A stretch of DNA of 6,577 nt, taken from Spirochaetales bacterium (GTDB lineage: Bacteria > Spirochaetota > Spirochaetia > DSM-27196 > SKKC01). The stretch lies in contig SLAN01000090.1 in NCBI GenBank assembly GCA_007126865.1, forward strand, positions 1-6,577, given 5' to 3'. A model generated the notes under the pieces. It worked only from the letters and a program-made list of their open reading frames with translations. It made no database searches and was not told the DNA's origin. This document shows, piece by piece, positions 1-6,119 of the stretch. Position numbers and translations under genes: made by a program. Numbering within the stretch: the first letter of the stretch is position 1; every line of letters starts with the position of its first letter.

Positions 1-43
1 TGATGCTTCGGTTGCGCGGTCAGCCGCCCACACCACCCGCGCT

Positions 44-107
44 CACCAAAACGACCCGCCCACCAACACCGTCTTCGCCTACCAACGCCACCTCCGCCCA
101 CCAACAC
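44..107. repeat. Degenerate C/A-rich direct repeat upstream of the catabolic operon
   Basis: A 14-base word, CCGCCCACCAACAC, occurs exactly at 56-69 and again at 94-107 (38-base period). Between and before them are weaker relatives of its core: CACCAAAAC at 44-52 and TACCAACGC at 80-88, so the core recurs every 17-19 bases. The complementary strand is G/T-rich with closely spaced GG runs (89-103), which could allow a two-tetrad G-quadruplex; that is inference. No convincing gene covers this stretch. A frame open from base 2 to the TGA at 170-172 gives a low-complexity His/Pro/Thr-rich peptide that I do not recognise, and it could at most be the tail of an upstream gene. The role of the repeat is unknown. 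Confidence 0.6.
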
Positions 108-153
108 GGTGCGTGGCAGTCCTTTCCACCTATCGAGACGCGAGCCGCTGTAG

Positions 154-169
154 TAAGCTGTTCGTGTTA
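154..169 (+). promoter_or_regulatory. Putative operator / start-proximal element, copy 1
   Basis: TAAGCTGTTCGTGTTA directly abuts the start of the glycerate kinase gene, with its last A being the A of ATG. It matches the element before the oxidoreductase gene at 6104 in 12 of the 15 bases ahead of the ATG, at exactly the same distance from the start codon. This copy keeps the outer TAA...TTA symmetry but is a poorer palindrome than copy 2. There is no Shine-Dalgarno here, so the element may combine a weak -10 (TAAGCT) with an operator. Sequence conservation between the two copies stops at the element borders. The cognate regulator is not in the window. Confidence 0.5.
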
Positions 170-1413
170 TGACGCTTACCGAACACGCATTGCAGATAGG
201 GACGTCGGCGGTCGAAACGGTACGGCCGGATGAGGCGGTACGCTCGGCTCTGACCGATTTCCGGCCATCGGGGAAGGTTGTGCTGGTCGCCATCGGGAAG
301 GCGGCGTGGCGAATGGCACGCGCGGCGCGGGAGGAGCTCGGTGAGGCGATCGCCGGCGGGATCGTGATCACCAAAGAGGGGCATTCCGAAGGGGCGATCG
401 GGCCGCTGACGATTCGCGAGGCGTCACATCCGATCCTCGATGAGCGCACCCTTTCGGCGACCGCCGAGGCGCTCGAGATGGTGGAGGGATTGACTGCCGA
501 GGACACGGTCCTCTTTCTCGTTTCCGGAGGTGGTTCTGCGCTGTTCGAGAAGCCGCTCCCCGGCATTACTCTCGAGGATCTGCAGTCGATTACCGGGGAT
601 CTGCTGCGCGGCGGTGCGGATATCGTTACGGTGAACAAGGTCCGCAAACGTTGTTCGCTGGTGAAAGCGGGACGATTCGCCGAGACAGCCGCCCCGGCGA
701 AAGTAGAGGCGCTTATACTGTCCGATGTTCTCGGTGACCGCCTCGACAGCATCGCCTCCGGGCCGGCGGCGCCCGACGAGTCGACGATTGACGAAGTGCG
801 TGAGATCGTGAAGCAGTACAAGCTTCAACCGTCGCCTGCGGTGGCCGACGCGCTGGCGACCGAAACACCGAAATCGCTCGATAACGTGCGCTCGCGTATC
901 GTCGGCAGCGTGTCGGTGCTCTGCGCGGAAACCAGGAAGGCGACCGACGCTGCCGGTTTCCCGACGCTCTTCCTGACGTCTACGTTGCAGGGCGAGGCGC
1001 GCGAAGCCGGGCGGTTCTTCGCCGAGATCGCACGCGAGATCCGGACGAGCGGGTATCCGAGGTCTGCTCCGTGTGCGGTGCTCGCCGGTGGTGAGACGGT
1101 GGTGCACGTGACCGGCGAAGGTCTTGGCGGACGCAATCAGGAGATGGCGCTTGCCGCCGCGATCGCTCTCGACGGCCTGCCGGACGTCGCCTTTCTCGCG
1201 CTCGCCTCCGATGGGACCGACGGGCCGAACGACGCCGCAGGCGGGATTGTCGACGGCACGACCGCCGCCCGTATGCGGGAGGCGGGACTGAATCCGGAGG
1301 AGATGCTCGGCGAGAACGATTCCTACCACGCCCTCGAGGCGGTCGGGGCGCTGATTCGCACCGGTCCGACCGGTACGAACGTGAACGATATCGCTCTGTT
1401 GATGTGTGGATGA
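169..1413 (+). CDS. Glycerate 2-kinase, MOFRL/DUF4147 family
   Basis: This 414-residue cytoplasmic enzyme should phosphorylate D-glycerate with ATP to give 2-phosphoglycerate, as known for the type-2 glycerate kinase (GckA/TtuD) family. The N-terminal DUF4147 domain (about 1-240) shows GKAA at 43-46, SHP at 86-88, the glycine-rich LVSGGGSAL at 117-125, VNKVRKRCS at 155-163 with its conserved basic residues, SDVLGD at 185-190 and ASGP at 196-199. The C-terminal MOFRL domain (about 305-410) shows GGET at 307-310, GGRNQE at 320-325, SDGTDGP at 347-353, NDSY at 383-386 and TGPTGTNVND at 398-407. Length is near the family norm. The ATG at 169 is preferred because it gives the full N-terminus; it has no Shine-Dalgarno and sits against the shared upstream element. 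It is first in a three-gene operon and ends 3 bases before the next start. Activity on a tetronate instead of glycerate cannot be excluded. Confidence 0.93.
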   Translation: MTLTEHALQIGTSAVETVRPDEAVRSALTDFRPSGKVVLVAIGKAAWRMARAAREELGEAIAGGIVITKEGHSEGAIGPLTIREASHPILDERTLSATAEALEMVEGLTAEDTVLFLVSGGGSALFEKPLPGITLEDLQSITGDLLRGGADIVTVNKVRKRCSLVKAGRFAETAAPAKVEALILSDVLGDRLDSIASGPAAPDESTIDEVREIVKQYKLQPSPAVADALATETPKSLDNVRSRIVGSVSVLCAETRKATDAAGFPTLFLTSTLQGEAREAGRFFAEIAREIRTSGYPRSAPCAVLAGGETVVHVTGEGLGGRNQEMALAAAIALDGLPDVAFLALASDGTDGPNDAAGGIVDGTTAARMREAGLNPEEMLGENDSYHALEAVGALIRTGPTGTNVNDIALLMCG

Positions 1414-1416
1414 GCC

Positions 1417-2754
1417 ATGATCCGCTGTTGCGTTATTGCCGACGACCTGACCGGGGCGAATGCCACCGGCGTACTGTTACGGAAGGTCGGGCTACAGACG
1501 TGTACGCTCCTCCAACCCGACCGTCTCACCGATGAGCAACGCTCCCGCTTCGATTCGGTGAGCGTACCGACCGACAGCAGGGGAGTCCACCGCGACGAGG
1601 CATACCGGCGGGTGAGGGAGGCGGCCGGCCGTTTCGTCTCGCCGGAAGTGGTTCTCTACAACAAGCGTATCGACAGCACGCTGCGCGGCAATATCGGCAG
1701 CGAGATCGATGCGATGCTCGATTCGTTCGACGAGCCGCGAATCGCGGTTATCGTGCCGGTGTTTCCGAAGGCGGGACGGATCGCGGTAGGCGGGTATCTC
1801 CTCGTGAACGGTGTTCTCCTGCAGCAGACCGATGCAGCGCGCGACCCCAAAATGCCCGTGCGCACTTCTGTAATCCGGCGGATCGTCGAACACCAGACGC
1901 GCTATCCGGTACAAACCGTCGATCTCGACACCGTGTATGCCGGAGCGAGCGCGGTCGCCGAGGCGCTGCGAACTATCGGAGACCGGGAGCGCTCGCTCGT
2001 GATCTTCGATGCGATTACCGACGCCGACCTCGATACGATCGCCGCCGGAATGATCGAAAGCGGGATGCGTACGGTGACCGCCGATCCAGGACCGTACACC
2101 GCGGCGGTGGCGCGGCGCATCGCCGCATTCAGCCGCGAGCGTTCGGCCGGCGCTCGTGTGCTCATGTGCGTGGGAAGCGTAACCTCGGCGACGGTCGAGC
2201 AGCTGCAGCACGCGTTCGAGAACCTCGATGTCTCGTGGGAGTTTCTCCGGGCCGAAGAGGTTATCGGCGAGCCGGAGCAGGCCGAGCAAGAGATTTCCCG
2301 CGTCTGTGAGCGGCTTTCGCGGAAAGCGGGCGACTCGGAGGTGCTCTGCATCAGCTCGAATCGACTCGACCTCTCGCGGACACTCGACCTGGCGAAGGAG
2401 GCCGAACGGCGTGGGGTGGACGCCGAGGAGCTCTCCAATCGGATCAATCGCGCAATCGCCGCTGCGGCCGAGCGTATGCTCGATTCGGTACCGACCATCG
2501 GAGGCGTGTTTGCGAGTGGCGGTGACATTACCGTCGCGCTCTGCGAGAGCTCCTCTGCGGAGGGGGTCGCGCTGGAGAAGGAGGTCATACCGCTCGCTGC
2601 GCGAGGTGCACTTGTGGGTGGACGACGGGCAGGTCTTCGGATTATCAGTAAAGGCGGAATTGTGGGGGGAACCGATGCGGCGACCCTTTGCGTTCAAAGC
2701 CTTTTAGAGGATATTGAGAGGCAGGAGACATCGTCGGGTGCCGGCGAATCGTAA
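1417..2754 (+). CDS. Four-carbon acid sugar kinase (DUF1537/OtnK-DtnK family)
   Basis: The 445-residue product belongs to the four-carbon acid sugar kinase family, which phosphorylates threonate, erythronate or 2-oxo-tetronates at C4 using ATP. The N-terminal substrate domain (about 1-235) shows the hallmark IADDLTGA at 7-14, KRIDSTLRGNIGSEID at 83-98 and VPVFPKAGR at 113-121. The C-terminal nucleotide-binding domain (about 245-430) shows FASGGDIT at 365-372 and SKGGIVGGTDA at 411-421; these are variants of the usual GGDTA-like and K-G-G motifs. The start has only a weak purine-rich GGATGAG, which overlaps the end of the glycerate kinase gene, so translation is probably coupled across the 3-base gap. 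The PdxA2-type gene downstream argues for a D-threonate (DtnK-like) or D-erythronate kinase, because that enzyme acts on the 4-phosphate. The exact substrate stereochemistry cannot be read from the sequence. Confidence 0.9.
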   Translation: MIRCCVIADDLTGANATGVLLRKVGLQTCTLLQPDRLTDEQRSRFDSVSVPTDSRGVHRDEAYRRVREAAGRFVSPEVVLYNKRIDSTLRGNIGSEIDAMLDSFDEPRIAVIVPVFPKAGRIAVGGYLLVNGVLLQQTDAARDPKMPVRTSVIRRIVEHQTRYPVQTVDLDTVYAGASAVAEALRTIGDRERSLVIFDAITDADLDTIAAGMIESGMRTVTADPGPYTAAVARRIAAFSRERSAGARVLMCVGSVTSATVEQLQHAFENLDVSWEFLRAEEVIGEPEQAEQEISRVCERLSRKAGDSEVLCISSNRLDLSRTLDLAKEAERRGVDAEELSNRINRAIAAAAERMLDSVPTIGGVFASGGDITVALCESSSAEGVALEKEVIPLAARGALVGGRRAGLRIISKGGIVGGTDAATLCVQSLLEDIERQETSSGAGES

Positions 2755-2760
2755 GTCTTC

Positions 2761-2766
2761 GGGAGG
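2761..2766 (+). promoter_or_regulatory. Ribosome binding site that fixes a GTG start
   Basis: GGGAGG lies 6 bases before the GTG at 2773. This strong Shine-Dalgarno, together with the family-typical N-terminus M-K-P-I-I-G-I-T-x-GDPAG, identifies GTG as the start codon of the PdxA2-type gene. Confidence 0.8.
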
Positions 2767-2772
2767 TATACA

Positions 2773-3783
2773 GTGAAACCGATTATTGGGATTACGATCG
2801 GCGATCCGGCGGGCATCGGTCCGGAGATCGTCGCGAAGGCGCTTCAGCACGCCGATGTCTACGAGGCATGTCTGCCGCTGGTCATCGGGGATGCGGCAGT
2901 TATGCGCAACGCCTGTGAGATCGTCGGTGCGGCTTCATCGGTGAAGGCCGTGAACGCGCCGGCGGAAGCGGCCGGTGAGCACGGCGTTATCGACGTGCTC
3001 GATCTGCAGAATATCGATATCGATGCACTGCGGATGGGTGTCGTCCAGGCGATGTGCGGCAAGGCGGCATACGAGTATATCGAGCGGGCGGTCACACTTG
3101 CGAAGAGCGGGCAGATCCAGGCAATCGCCACCGGACCGATTAACAAGGAGTCGCTTCGCGCGGCCGAGGTGGAGTACATCGGCCACACCGAAATCCTTGG
3201 AGCCCTCACCGACTCGCACGACCCGCTGACCCTTTTCGAGGTCGACGGAATGCGCATCTTCTTTCTCAGCCGGCACGTGTCGCTGCGAAAAGCGATTGAA
3301 ATGGTGACCGAGCAGCGCGTACTCGACTATCTGCGCCGGTGCAGCGCCGCGCTGAGTCAGCTCGGCGTGGAGCGCTCGGATATCGCGGTCGCGGGCCTCA
3401 ACCCACACTGCGGCGAGAACGGCATGTTCGGAGATGAGGAGTTGCGCGAAATTGCGCCGGCGATCGAGAAGGCGCGCGCGGAGGGACTGAACGTCACCGG
3501 TCCGATCGGCGCCGACTCGATTTTCCACATGGCGCTGCAGGGGCGGTTCGGTGCGGTGCTTTCGCTCTACCACGACCAGGGGCACATCGCCTCGAAGACA
3601 TACGACTTCTACCGCACCGTCTCGGTAACCCTCGGTCTGCCGATACTGCGTACGTCGGTGGATCACGGAACGGCCTTCGACGTGGCAGGCACCGCCAAGG
3701 CGGACGCGGAAGGGATGAAAGAGGCGATTCTGTCGGCCGCGCGATATGCGCCGTCGTTCGTGGCAGCGGAGGTGACGGTGTAG
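2773..3783 (+). CDS. pdxA2: PdxA2-type 4-phospho-D-threonate/D-erythronate 3-dehydrogenase
   Basis: This 336-residue PdxA-superfamily enzyme is predicted to oxidise 4-phospho-D-threonate (or the erythronate epimer) at C3 with NAD+, with decarboxylation to dihydroxyacetone phosphate. Family motifs are intact: GDPAGIGPE at 10-18, TGPINKESL at 120-128, GHTE at 137-140, the SRHVSLR segment at 166-172, [17 protein letters not shown] at 207-223, GADSIF at 246-251, [10 protein letters not shown] at 266-275 with metal-binding H267, and [14 protein letters not shown] at 293-306. The DQGH and DHGTAFD forms resemble PdxA2 rather than vitamin-B6 PdxA, which as I recall has DQGL and DHGTAL. No pdxJ is nearby, and the sugar-acid kinase just upstream would supply its substrate. 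It starts with GTG behind a strong GGGAGG, 18 bases after the kinase gene. It is the last gene of the operon. Classical PdxA function is less likely but not excluded. Confidence 0.88.
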   Translation: MKPIIGITIGDPAGIGPEIVAKALQHADVYEACLPLVIGDAAVMRNACEIVGAASSVKAVNAPAEAAGEHGVIDVLDLQNIDIDALRMGVVQAMCGKAAYEYIERAVTLAKSGQIQAIATGPINKESLRAAEVEYIGHTEILGALTDSHDPLTLFEVDGMRIFFLSRHVSLRKAIEMVTEQRVLDYLRRCSAALSQLGVERSDIAVAGLNPHCGENGMFGDEELREIAPAIEKARAEGLNVTGPIGADSIFHMALQGRFGAVLSLYHDQGHIASKTYDFYRTVSVTLGLPILRTSVDHGTAFDVAGTAKADAEGMKEAILSAARYAPSFVAAEVTV

Positions 3784-3786
3784 GAA

Positions 3787-3871
3787 GCCGGCGCTCGGCA
3801 CGCGGCCGGCACGATGGCGGCGCAGGGAGGCGCTCATGACGAGGCCCGGAGCGGCGCCCGACCCCCCGCTC
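3787..3871. terminator. Convergent gap with two GC-rich hairpins (candidate bidirectional termination region)
   Basis: Two converging units meet here. GCCGGC at 3787-3792 can pair with GCCGGC at 3805-3810 (12-base loop). GAGCGG at 3849-3854 can pair with CCGCTC at 3866-3871 (11-base loop, overlapping the stop codon of the minus-strand TPR gene). Neither stem is followed by a run of T on either strand, so these are not classical intrinsic terminators. In such a GC-rich sequence, short stems also arise by chance. Confidence 0.25.
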
Positions 3872-4535
3872 AGCCGGCCGCCGCCTTCTGCGCCTTCGCA
3901 CGTTCGGCCTGAGCGAGATTGCGTTTCAGCCACGGCAGCGGCGACCATGAGATAGCTCGGCGAAAGGTTGCCGCCGCGCGTTTCGGATCGCGCTGGTAGT
4001 TGAGCTGGATTGTGCCGATGTTGTTCAGCGCCTGGATGTTCGTCGGATCGTGCCGGACCGCCTGCGTGAAGGCGTTCATGGCATCCTGCCATCGCTCGGC
4101 GTCCAGGAGCTCGTTTCCACGCCGGAGGGCGCCGAGCGACTCGATGGCGGCGCTGAATGTTTCGTCGTCGGAGGTCAGCTCGAGGCGGCGCTCGACAAAT
4201 CCCCGCTCTTCGGATATCGCGTCGTTGGACTCCAGAGCCCGGCGATAGTGTTCGTGAGCTTGCACCCGCTTGCCCCACACGTAGTACATGTCCGCGAGTG
4301 CCTTCAGGCGCGGATAGTACGCTCCGTAGTCTTCGACCTCGGCGAGGAGCAGCGGCTCGGCCGCCTCGAAATCCTCCTCGCCGATATACGTCAGCGCGAT
4401 ATTGTGCCGGATACCCTGGGCATCCGGCTTGTGTTTTCGCAGCTTTTCGAACATGCGTCTCGATCGCGGATAGTCGCCCTCCGCCAGCGCGTTCAACGCC
4501 TGTCGGGTATGCCACCAGGTGATCGGATTACGCAT
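3870..4535 (-). CDS. Small tetratricopeptide-repeat (TPR) protein
   Basis: The 221-residue protein has no signal peptide and no membrane segment, so it is probably cytoplasmic. It is built almost entirely of helical 34-residue TPR-like repeats. The clearest are around 9-40 (ALNALAEGDYPRSRRMFEKL), 41-74 (NIALTYIGEEDFEAAEPLL), 75-107 (ADMYYVWGKRVQAHEHYRRAL), 134-168 (GNELLDAERWQDAMNAFTQAV) and 169-203 (NNIGTIQLNYQRDPKRAAATFRRAI). A more acidic, less regular linker lies at 108-133, and the tail is Ala/Lys-rich. TPR arrays bind other proteins; no enzymatic motif is visible. The ATG at 4535 has a strong GAGGAGG (4550-4544) 8 bases upstream. It begins 18 bases after the GntP-type permease stop, so it is almost certainly co-transcribed with it. 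The specific partner and function are unknown. Confidence 0.85.
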   Translation of the reverse strand: MRNPITWWHTRQALNALAEGDYPRSRRMFEKLRKHKPDAQGIRHNIALTYIGEEDFEAAEPLLLAEVEDYGAYYPRLKALADMYYVWGKRVQAHEHYRRALESNDAISEERGFVERRLELTSDDETFSAAIESLGALRRGNELLDAERWQDAMNAFTQAVRHDPTNIQALNNIGTIQLNYQRDPKRAAATFRRAISWSPLPWLKRNLAQAERAKAQKAAAG

Positions 4536-4543
4536 GCGCTACG

Positions 4544-4550
4544 CCTCCTC
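4544..4550 (-). promoter_or_regulatory. Ribosome binding site of the TPR gene
   Basis: On the minus strand GAGGAGG lies 8 bases ahead of the ATG at 4535. It sits in the 18-base gap after the permease stop codon and supports this start and co-translation with the permease message. Confidence 0.8.
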
Positions 4551-4553
4551 ACG

Positions 4554-5885
4554 TTACACGAACAGCGAGAGAATGAGCACGACGATAAACGCCGCTACAC
4601 CCTGCACACCGGTAGCCGGCGTCCAGATCTTGTACGCCATGTTTGTCGGCATGCCGGAGAACTGTGCGACGACCCAGAAGTAGGAGTCGTTCGCGTGCGA
4701 CACCACCATGGCGCCCGAACCGATTGCCAGCACCGTGAGCACTGGATTCAAGCCGAACGGCTCGAGCAGCGGAGCCATAATCGCAGCGGTGGTGATAATG
4801 GACACCGTCCCGCTGCCCTGCGAGCTCTTCAGGACGACCGCGATCGCGAACGGCAGGAACAGCCCGAGTGGCAGACCTTCCATCGCCTCCTCGATGAACG
4901 GAACCATCGGCGATTCGCGCAGAATCGACCCGAACGCTCCTCCGGAAGCGGTAATCGCGATAATCAAACCGGCGTTTCGCACGCCCTGCCCGATCCATTG
5001 GTCGCGTGCTTCCGCCTGGGCCGTCTTCTTCACGAGGGTGAGCGCGACGAACACGCCGATGATGAGCGCGGTCGCCGGTGCACCGATGAAGCTGAAGAAA
5101 CTGTAGGCGGCGGCTTCGCCGAACGGTCGGGCGGGGAGCTGCGCGACGGAGTTCAGCAGGATGAGAACGATCGGCACGAGCAACGGCAGAAGCGAGTGGA
5201 ACGTGCCCGGCAGCTTCCCGTACTTCTGAATGAGATCGTCGTACGACTCCTCGAGCTCCATCTCGATCGAGTACTTGCTCGCAACCTTGACCGCGTAGAG
5301 ATAGCCGGCGAGCATGCTGAGAATACCGGCGATCAGACCGAGTCCGATTACCGCGCCGAGGTCGGCGCCGAGCTCGGCTGCGGCCGCGATCGGTCCCGGC
5401 GTGGGTGGCACGAGCGCGTGCGTGGCGTGGAGTCCGGTACCGAGGGCGACGGCCATCATCGGCATCGACTTTTTCGCCTGCACCGACAGCGCCTTGTTCA
5501 GCGGGGAGAGAACGACGTAACCCGAGTCGCAGAACACCGGTACCGAAACGACGAAGCCTGCAACGCTCATCGCCATCGGCGCCCGGTCCTGACCTACGAG
5601 TTTGAGGATTGCCTGCGTGATCGAAAGCGCCGCGCCGGTTCGTTCGAGAATCACCCCGATGATCGTTCCGGAGATGATCACGATACCGATCGCCGCCATC
5701 GTACTACCGAAGCCGCCGGTGACGGTATTCACTACGTCGATCAGCGGCATACCGACGCCTATTCCGTAGAGAAACGCGATCGTGATAAGGACCACGAACG
5801 CGTTCATCCTGAGCTTTGCCGTTGCAAAGATGATCAGTGCGACGGCTACGATCAGCAGCACTATTGCTACCGCTCCGGATACCAT
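4554..5885 (-). CDS. GntP-family sugar-acid (gluconate-type) permease
   Basis: This 443-residue inner-membrane protein of the GntP family is predicted to import a sugar acid with protons. It is hydrophobic throughout, with about a dozen membrane segments, for example at 3-21, 28-46, 62-79, 104-120, 176-197, 232-248, 267-285, 303-320, 339-352 and 429-443. Family motifs include VPVFCDSGYVVLSPL at 115-129, HALVPPTPGPIAAA at 156-169, TASGGAFGSIL at 312-322, SSQGSGTVSIIT at 354-365 and GSGAMVVSHANDSYFWVV at 389-406. I chose the ATG at 5885 because AGGAGG lies 4 bases upstream and the protein then begins directly with the first membrane helix. An in-frame ATG at 5957 would add 24 non-conserved residues. 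The gene is divergent from the oxidoreductase and lies beside tetronate enzymes, so the substrate is likely threonate, erythronate, glycerate or a related acid rather than gluconate itself. Confidence 0.92.
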   Translation of the reverse strand: MVSGAVAIVLLIVAVALIIFATAKLRMNAFVVLITIAFLYGIGVGMPLIDVVNTVTGGFGSTMAAIGIVIISGTIIGVILERTGAALSITQAILKLVGQDRAPMAMSVAGFVVSVPVFCDSGYVVLSPLNKALSVQAKKSMPMMAVALGTGLHATHALVPPTPGPIAAAAELGADLGAVIGLGLIAGILSMLAGYLYAVKVASKYSIEMELEESYDDLIQKYGKLPGTFHSLLPLLVPIVLILLNSVAQLPARPFGEAAAYSFFSFIGAPATALIIGVFVALTLVKKTAQAEARDQWIGQGVRNAGLIIAITASGGAFGSILRESPMVPFIEEAMEGLPLGLFLPFAIAVVLKSSQGSGTVSIITTAAIMAPLLEPFGLNPVLTVLAIGSGAMVVSHANDSYFWVVAQFSGMPTNMAYKIWTPATGVQGVAAFIVVLILSLFV

Positions 5886-5889
5886 ACAG

Positions 5890-5895
5890 CCTCCT
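5890..5895 (-). promoter_or_regulatory. Ribosome binding site selecting the permease start
   Basis: AGGAGG on the minus strand lies 4 bases upstream of the ATG at 5885. The spacing is short but the match is full. It favours this start over the longer in-frame ATG at 5957. Confidence 0.75.
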
Positions 5896-5964
5896 ATCTT
5901 CTCAGAAGCCATTACGACAACCGCGGTACGTGCCGGAAAGGCGGGCGGAGCAGTCACACATGTT

Positions 5965-6028
5965 TTGCGCGACCACGGTAGATCCCTTGTATTCGTCTCA
6001 TGCTAAGCCGGGAATTCGATTCGCGCAA
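5965..6028. repeat. Spaced 8-bp inverted repeat in the divergent promoter region
   Basis: TTGCGCGA at 5965-5972 and TCGCGCAA at 6021-6028 are perfect inverted copies with centres 56 bases apart. The right copy overlaps the candidate -35 of the permease promoter, and the left copy falls in its predicted leader. A pair of regulator sites looping the promoter is possible but unproven. Two 8-base matches in about 230 bases could also be chance. Confidence 0.35.
6000..6028 (-). promoter_or_regulatory. Candidate promoter for the permease-TPR unit
   Basis: Read on the minus strand, TTGCGC (6028-6023) and TAGCAT (6005-6000) resemble -35 and -10 boxes separated by 17 bases. Transcription would begin near 5993 and leave a leader of about 108 bases before the permease ATG. 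Matches to the consensus are partial (3/6 and 4/6). An imperfect dyad, CGgGAATtcgATTCgCG (6009-6025), fills the spacer and could be an operator. Confidence 0.35.
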
Positions 6029-6054
6029 TGTTAGAATCAGAGCTCGCATGCAAA

Positions 6055-6067
6055 GGTTCGTGAAACC
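6055..6067. promoter_or_regulatory. Candidate operator dyad GGTT-N5-AACC
   Basis: GGTTCGTGAAACC has perfect 4-base arms (6055-6058 and 6064-6067). The arms are the same AACC/GGTT words found in the palindrome at 6104-6119, but in the opposite order. It lies between the two divergent promoters. Short arms keep confidence low. Confidence 0.3.
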
Positions 6068-6080
6068 GGAGCTTCCTCGT

Positions 6081-6109
6081 TTGCCGAAGCGCCTTCGTGC
6101 TGCTAACCT
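6081..6109 (+). promoter_or_regulatory. Candidate promoter for the oxidoreductase gene
   Basis: TTGCCG (6081-6086) and TAACCT (6104-6109) form -35 and -10 like boxes with a 17-base spacer. The -10 ends 9 bases before the ATG at 6119, so transcription would start at about 6116 and the message would be leaderless or have only a few leader bases. This fits the lack of any Shine-Dalgarno. Confidence 0.4.
6085..6097. promoter_or_regulatory. Perfect 5-bp dyad within the promoter spacer
   Basis: CGAAG (6085-6089) and CTTCG (6093-6097) are inverted around CGC. The dyad lies inside the spacer of the candidate oxidoreductase promoter, a usual place for repressor sites, but it could be fortuitous in this GC-rich context. 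Confidence 0.3.
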
Positions 6110-6119
6110 GATCGGGTTA
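6104..6119 (+). promoter_or_regulatory. Putative operator palindrome, copy 2 of the start-proximal element
   Basis: TAACCTGATCGGGTTA is a 16-base palindrome with 7 of 8 base pairs complementary; only the T6109/G6114 pair fails. Its last A is the A of the oxidoreductase ATG. The same element precedes the glycerate kinase gene at 154-169 in the same position. A repressor bound here would cover the -10 and the start codon. The symmetry fits a dimeric regulator, but the family cannot be told from the site alone. Confidence 0.55.

Noticed and set aside
20..166. Minus-strand reading frame with a Val/Gly-rich repetitive end (VALVGEDGVGG-like)
   Set aside because: It has no ATG start and no ribosome binding site, is bounded by a stop at 167-169, and its apparent peptide repeat simply follows from the DNA repeat.
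2..172. Open frame from the left edge ending with TGA at 170-172, overlapping the ATG of glycerate kinase as ATGA
   Set aside because: The overlap looks like translational coupling, but the peptide is low-complexity and unrecognisable. The ATGA is also part of the element repeated at 6119-6122, where no gene ends. Without the sequence to the left it cannot be called a gene.
2935..4515. A 526-codon open frame on the minus strand
   Set aside because: It crosses the convergent gap, lies antisense to the PdxA2-type gene and overlaps the TPR gene out of frame. Its composition is Arg-rich with no domain, so it is a shadow of GC codon bias.
5886..5957. A 24-residue N-terminal extension of the permease from the ATG at 5957
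   Set aside because: The ATG at 5885 has AGGAGG just upstream and begins directly with the first membrane helix. The extension shows no family-like sequence and has no comparable ribosome binding site.
4050..5981. A 643-codon open frame on the plus strand, the longest in the window
   Set aside because: It runs antisense to the permease and TPR genes. Its product is rich in Arg, His, Asp and Glu with no recognisable domain, which is typical of the complement of a GC-biased hydrophobic gene. The minus-strand genes carry clear family motifs and ribosome binding sites.
6062..6075. Possible LacI-type half-site TGAAACCGG near 6061-6069
   Set aside because: The right half does not complete the palindrome (4 of 7 pairs only), so it is not distinguishable from chance.
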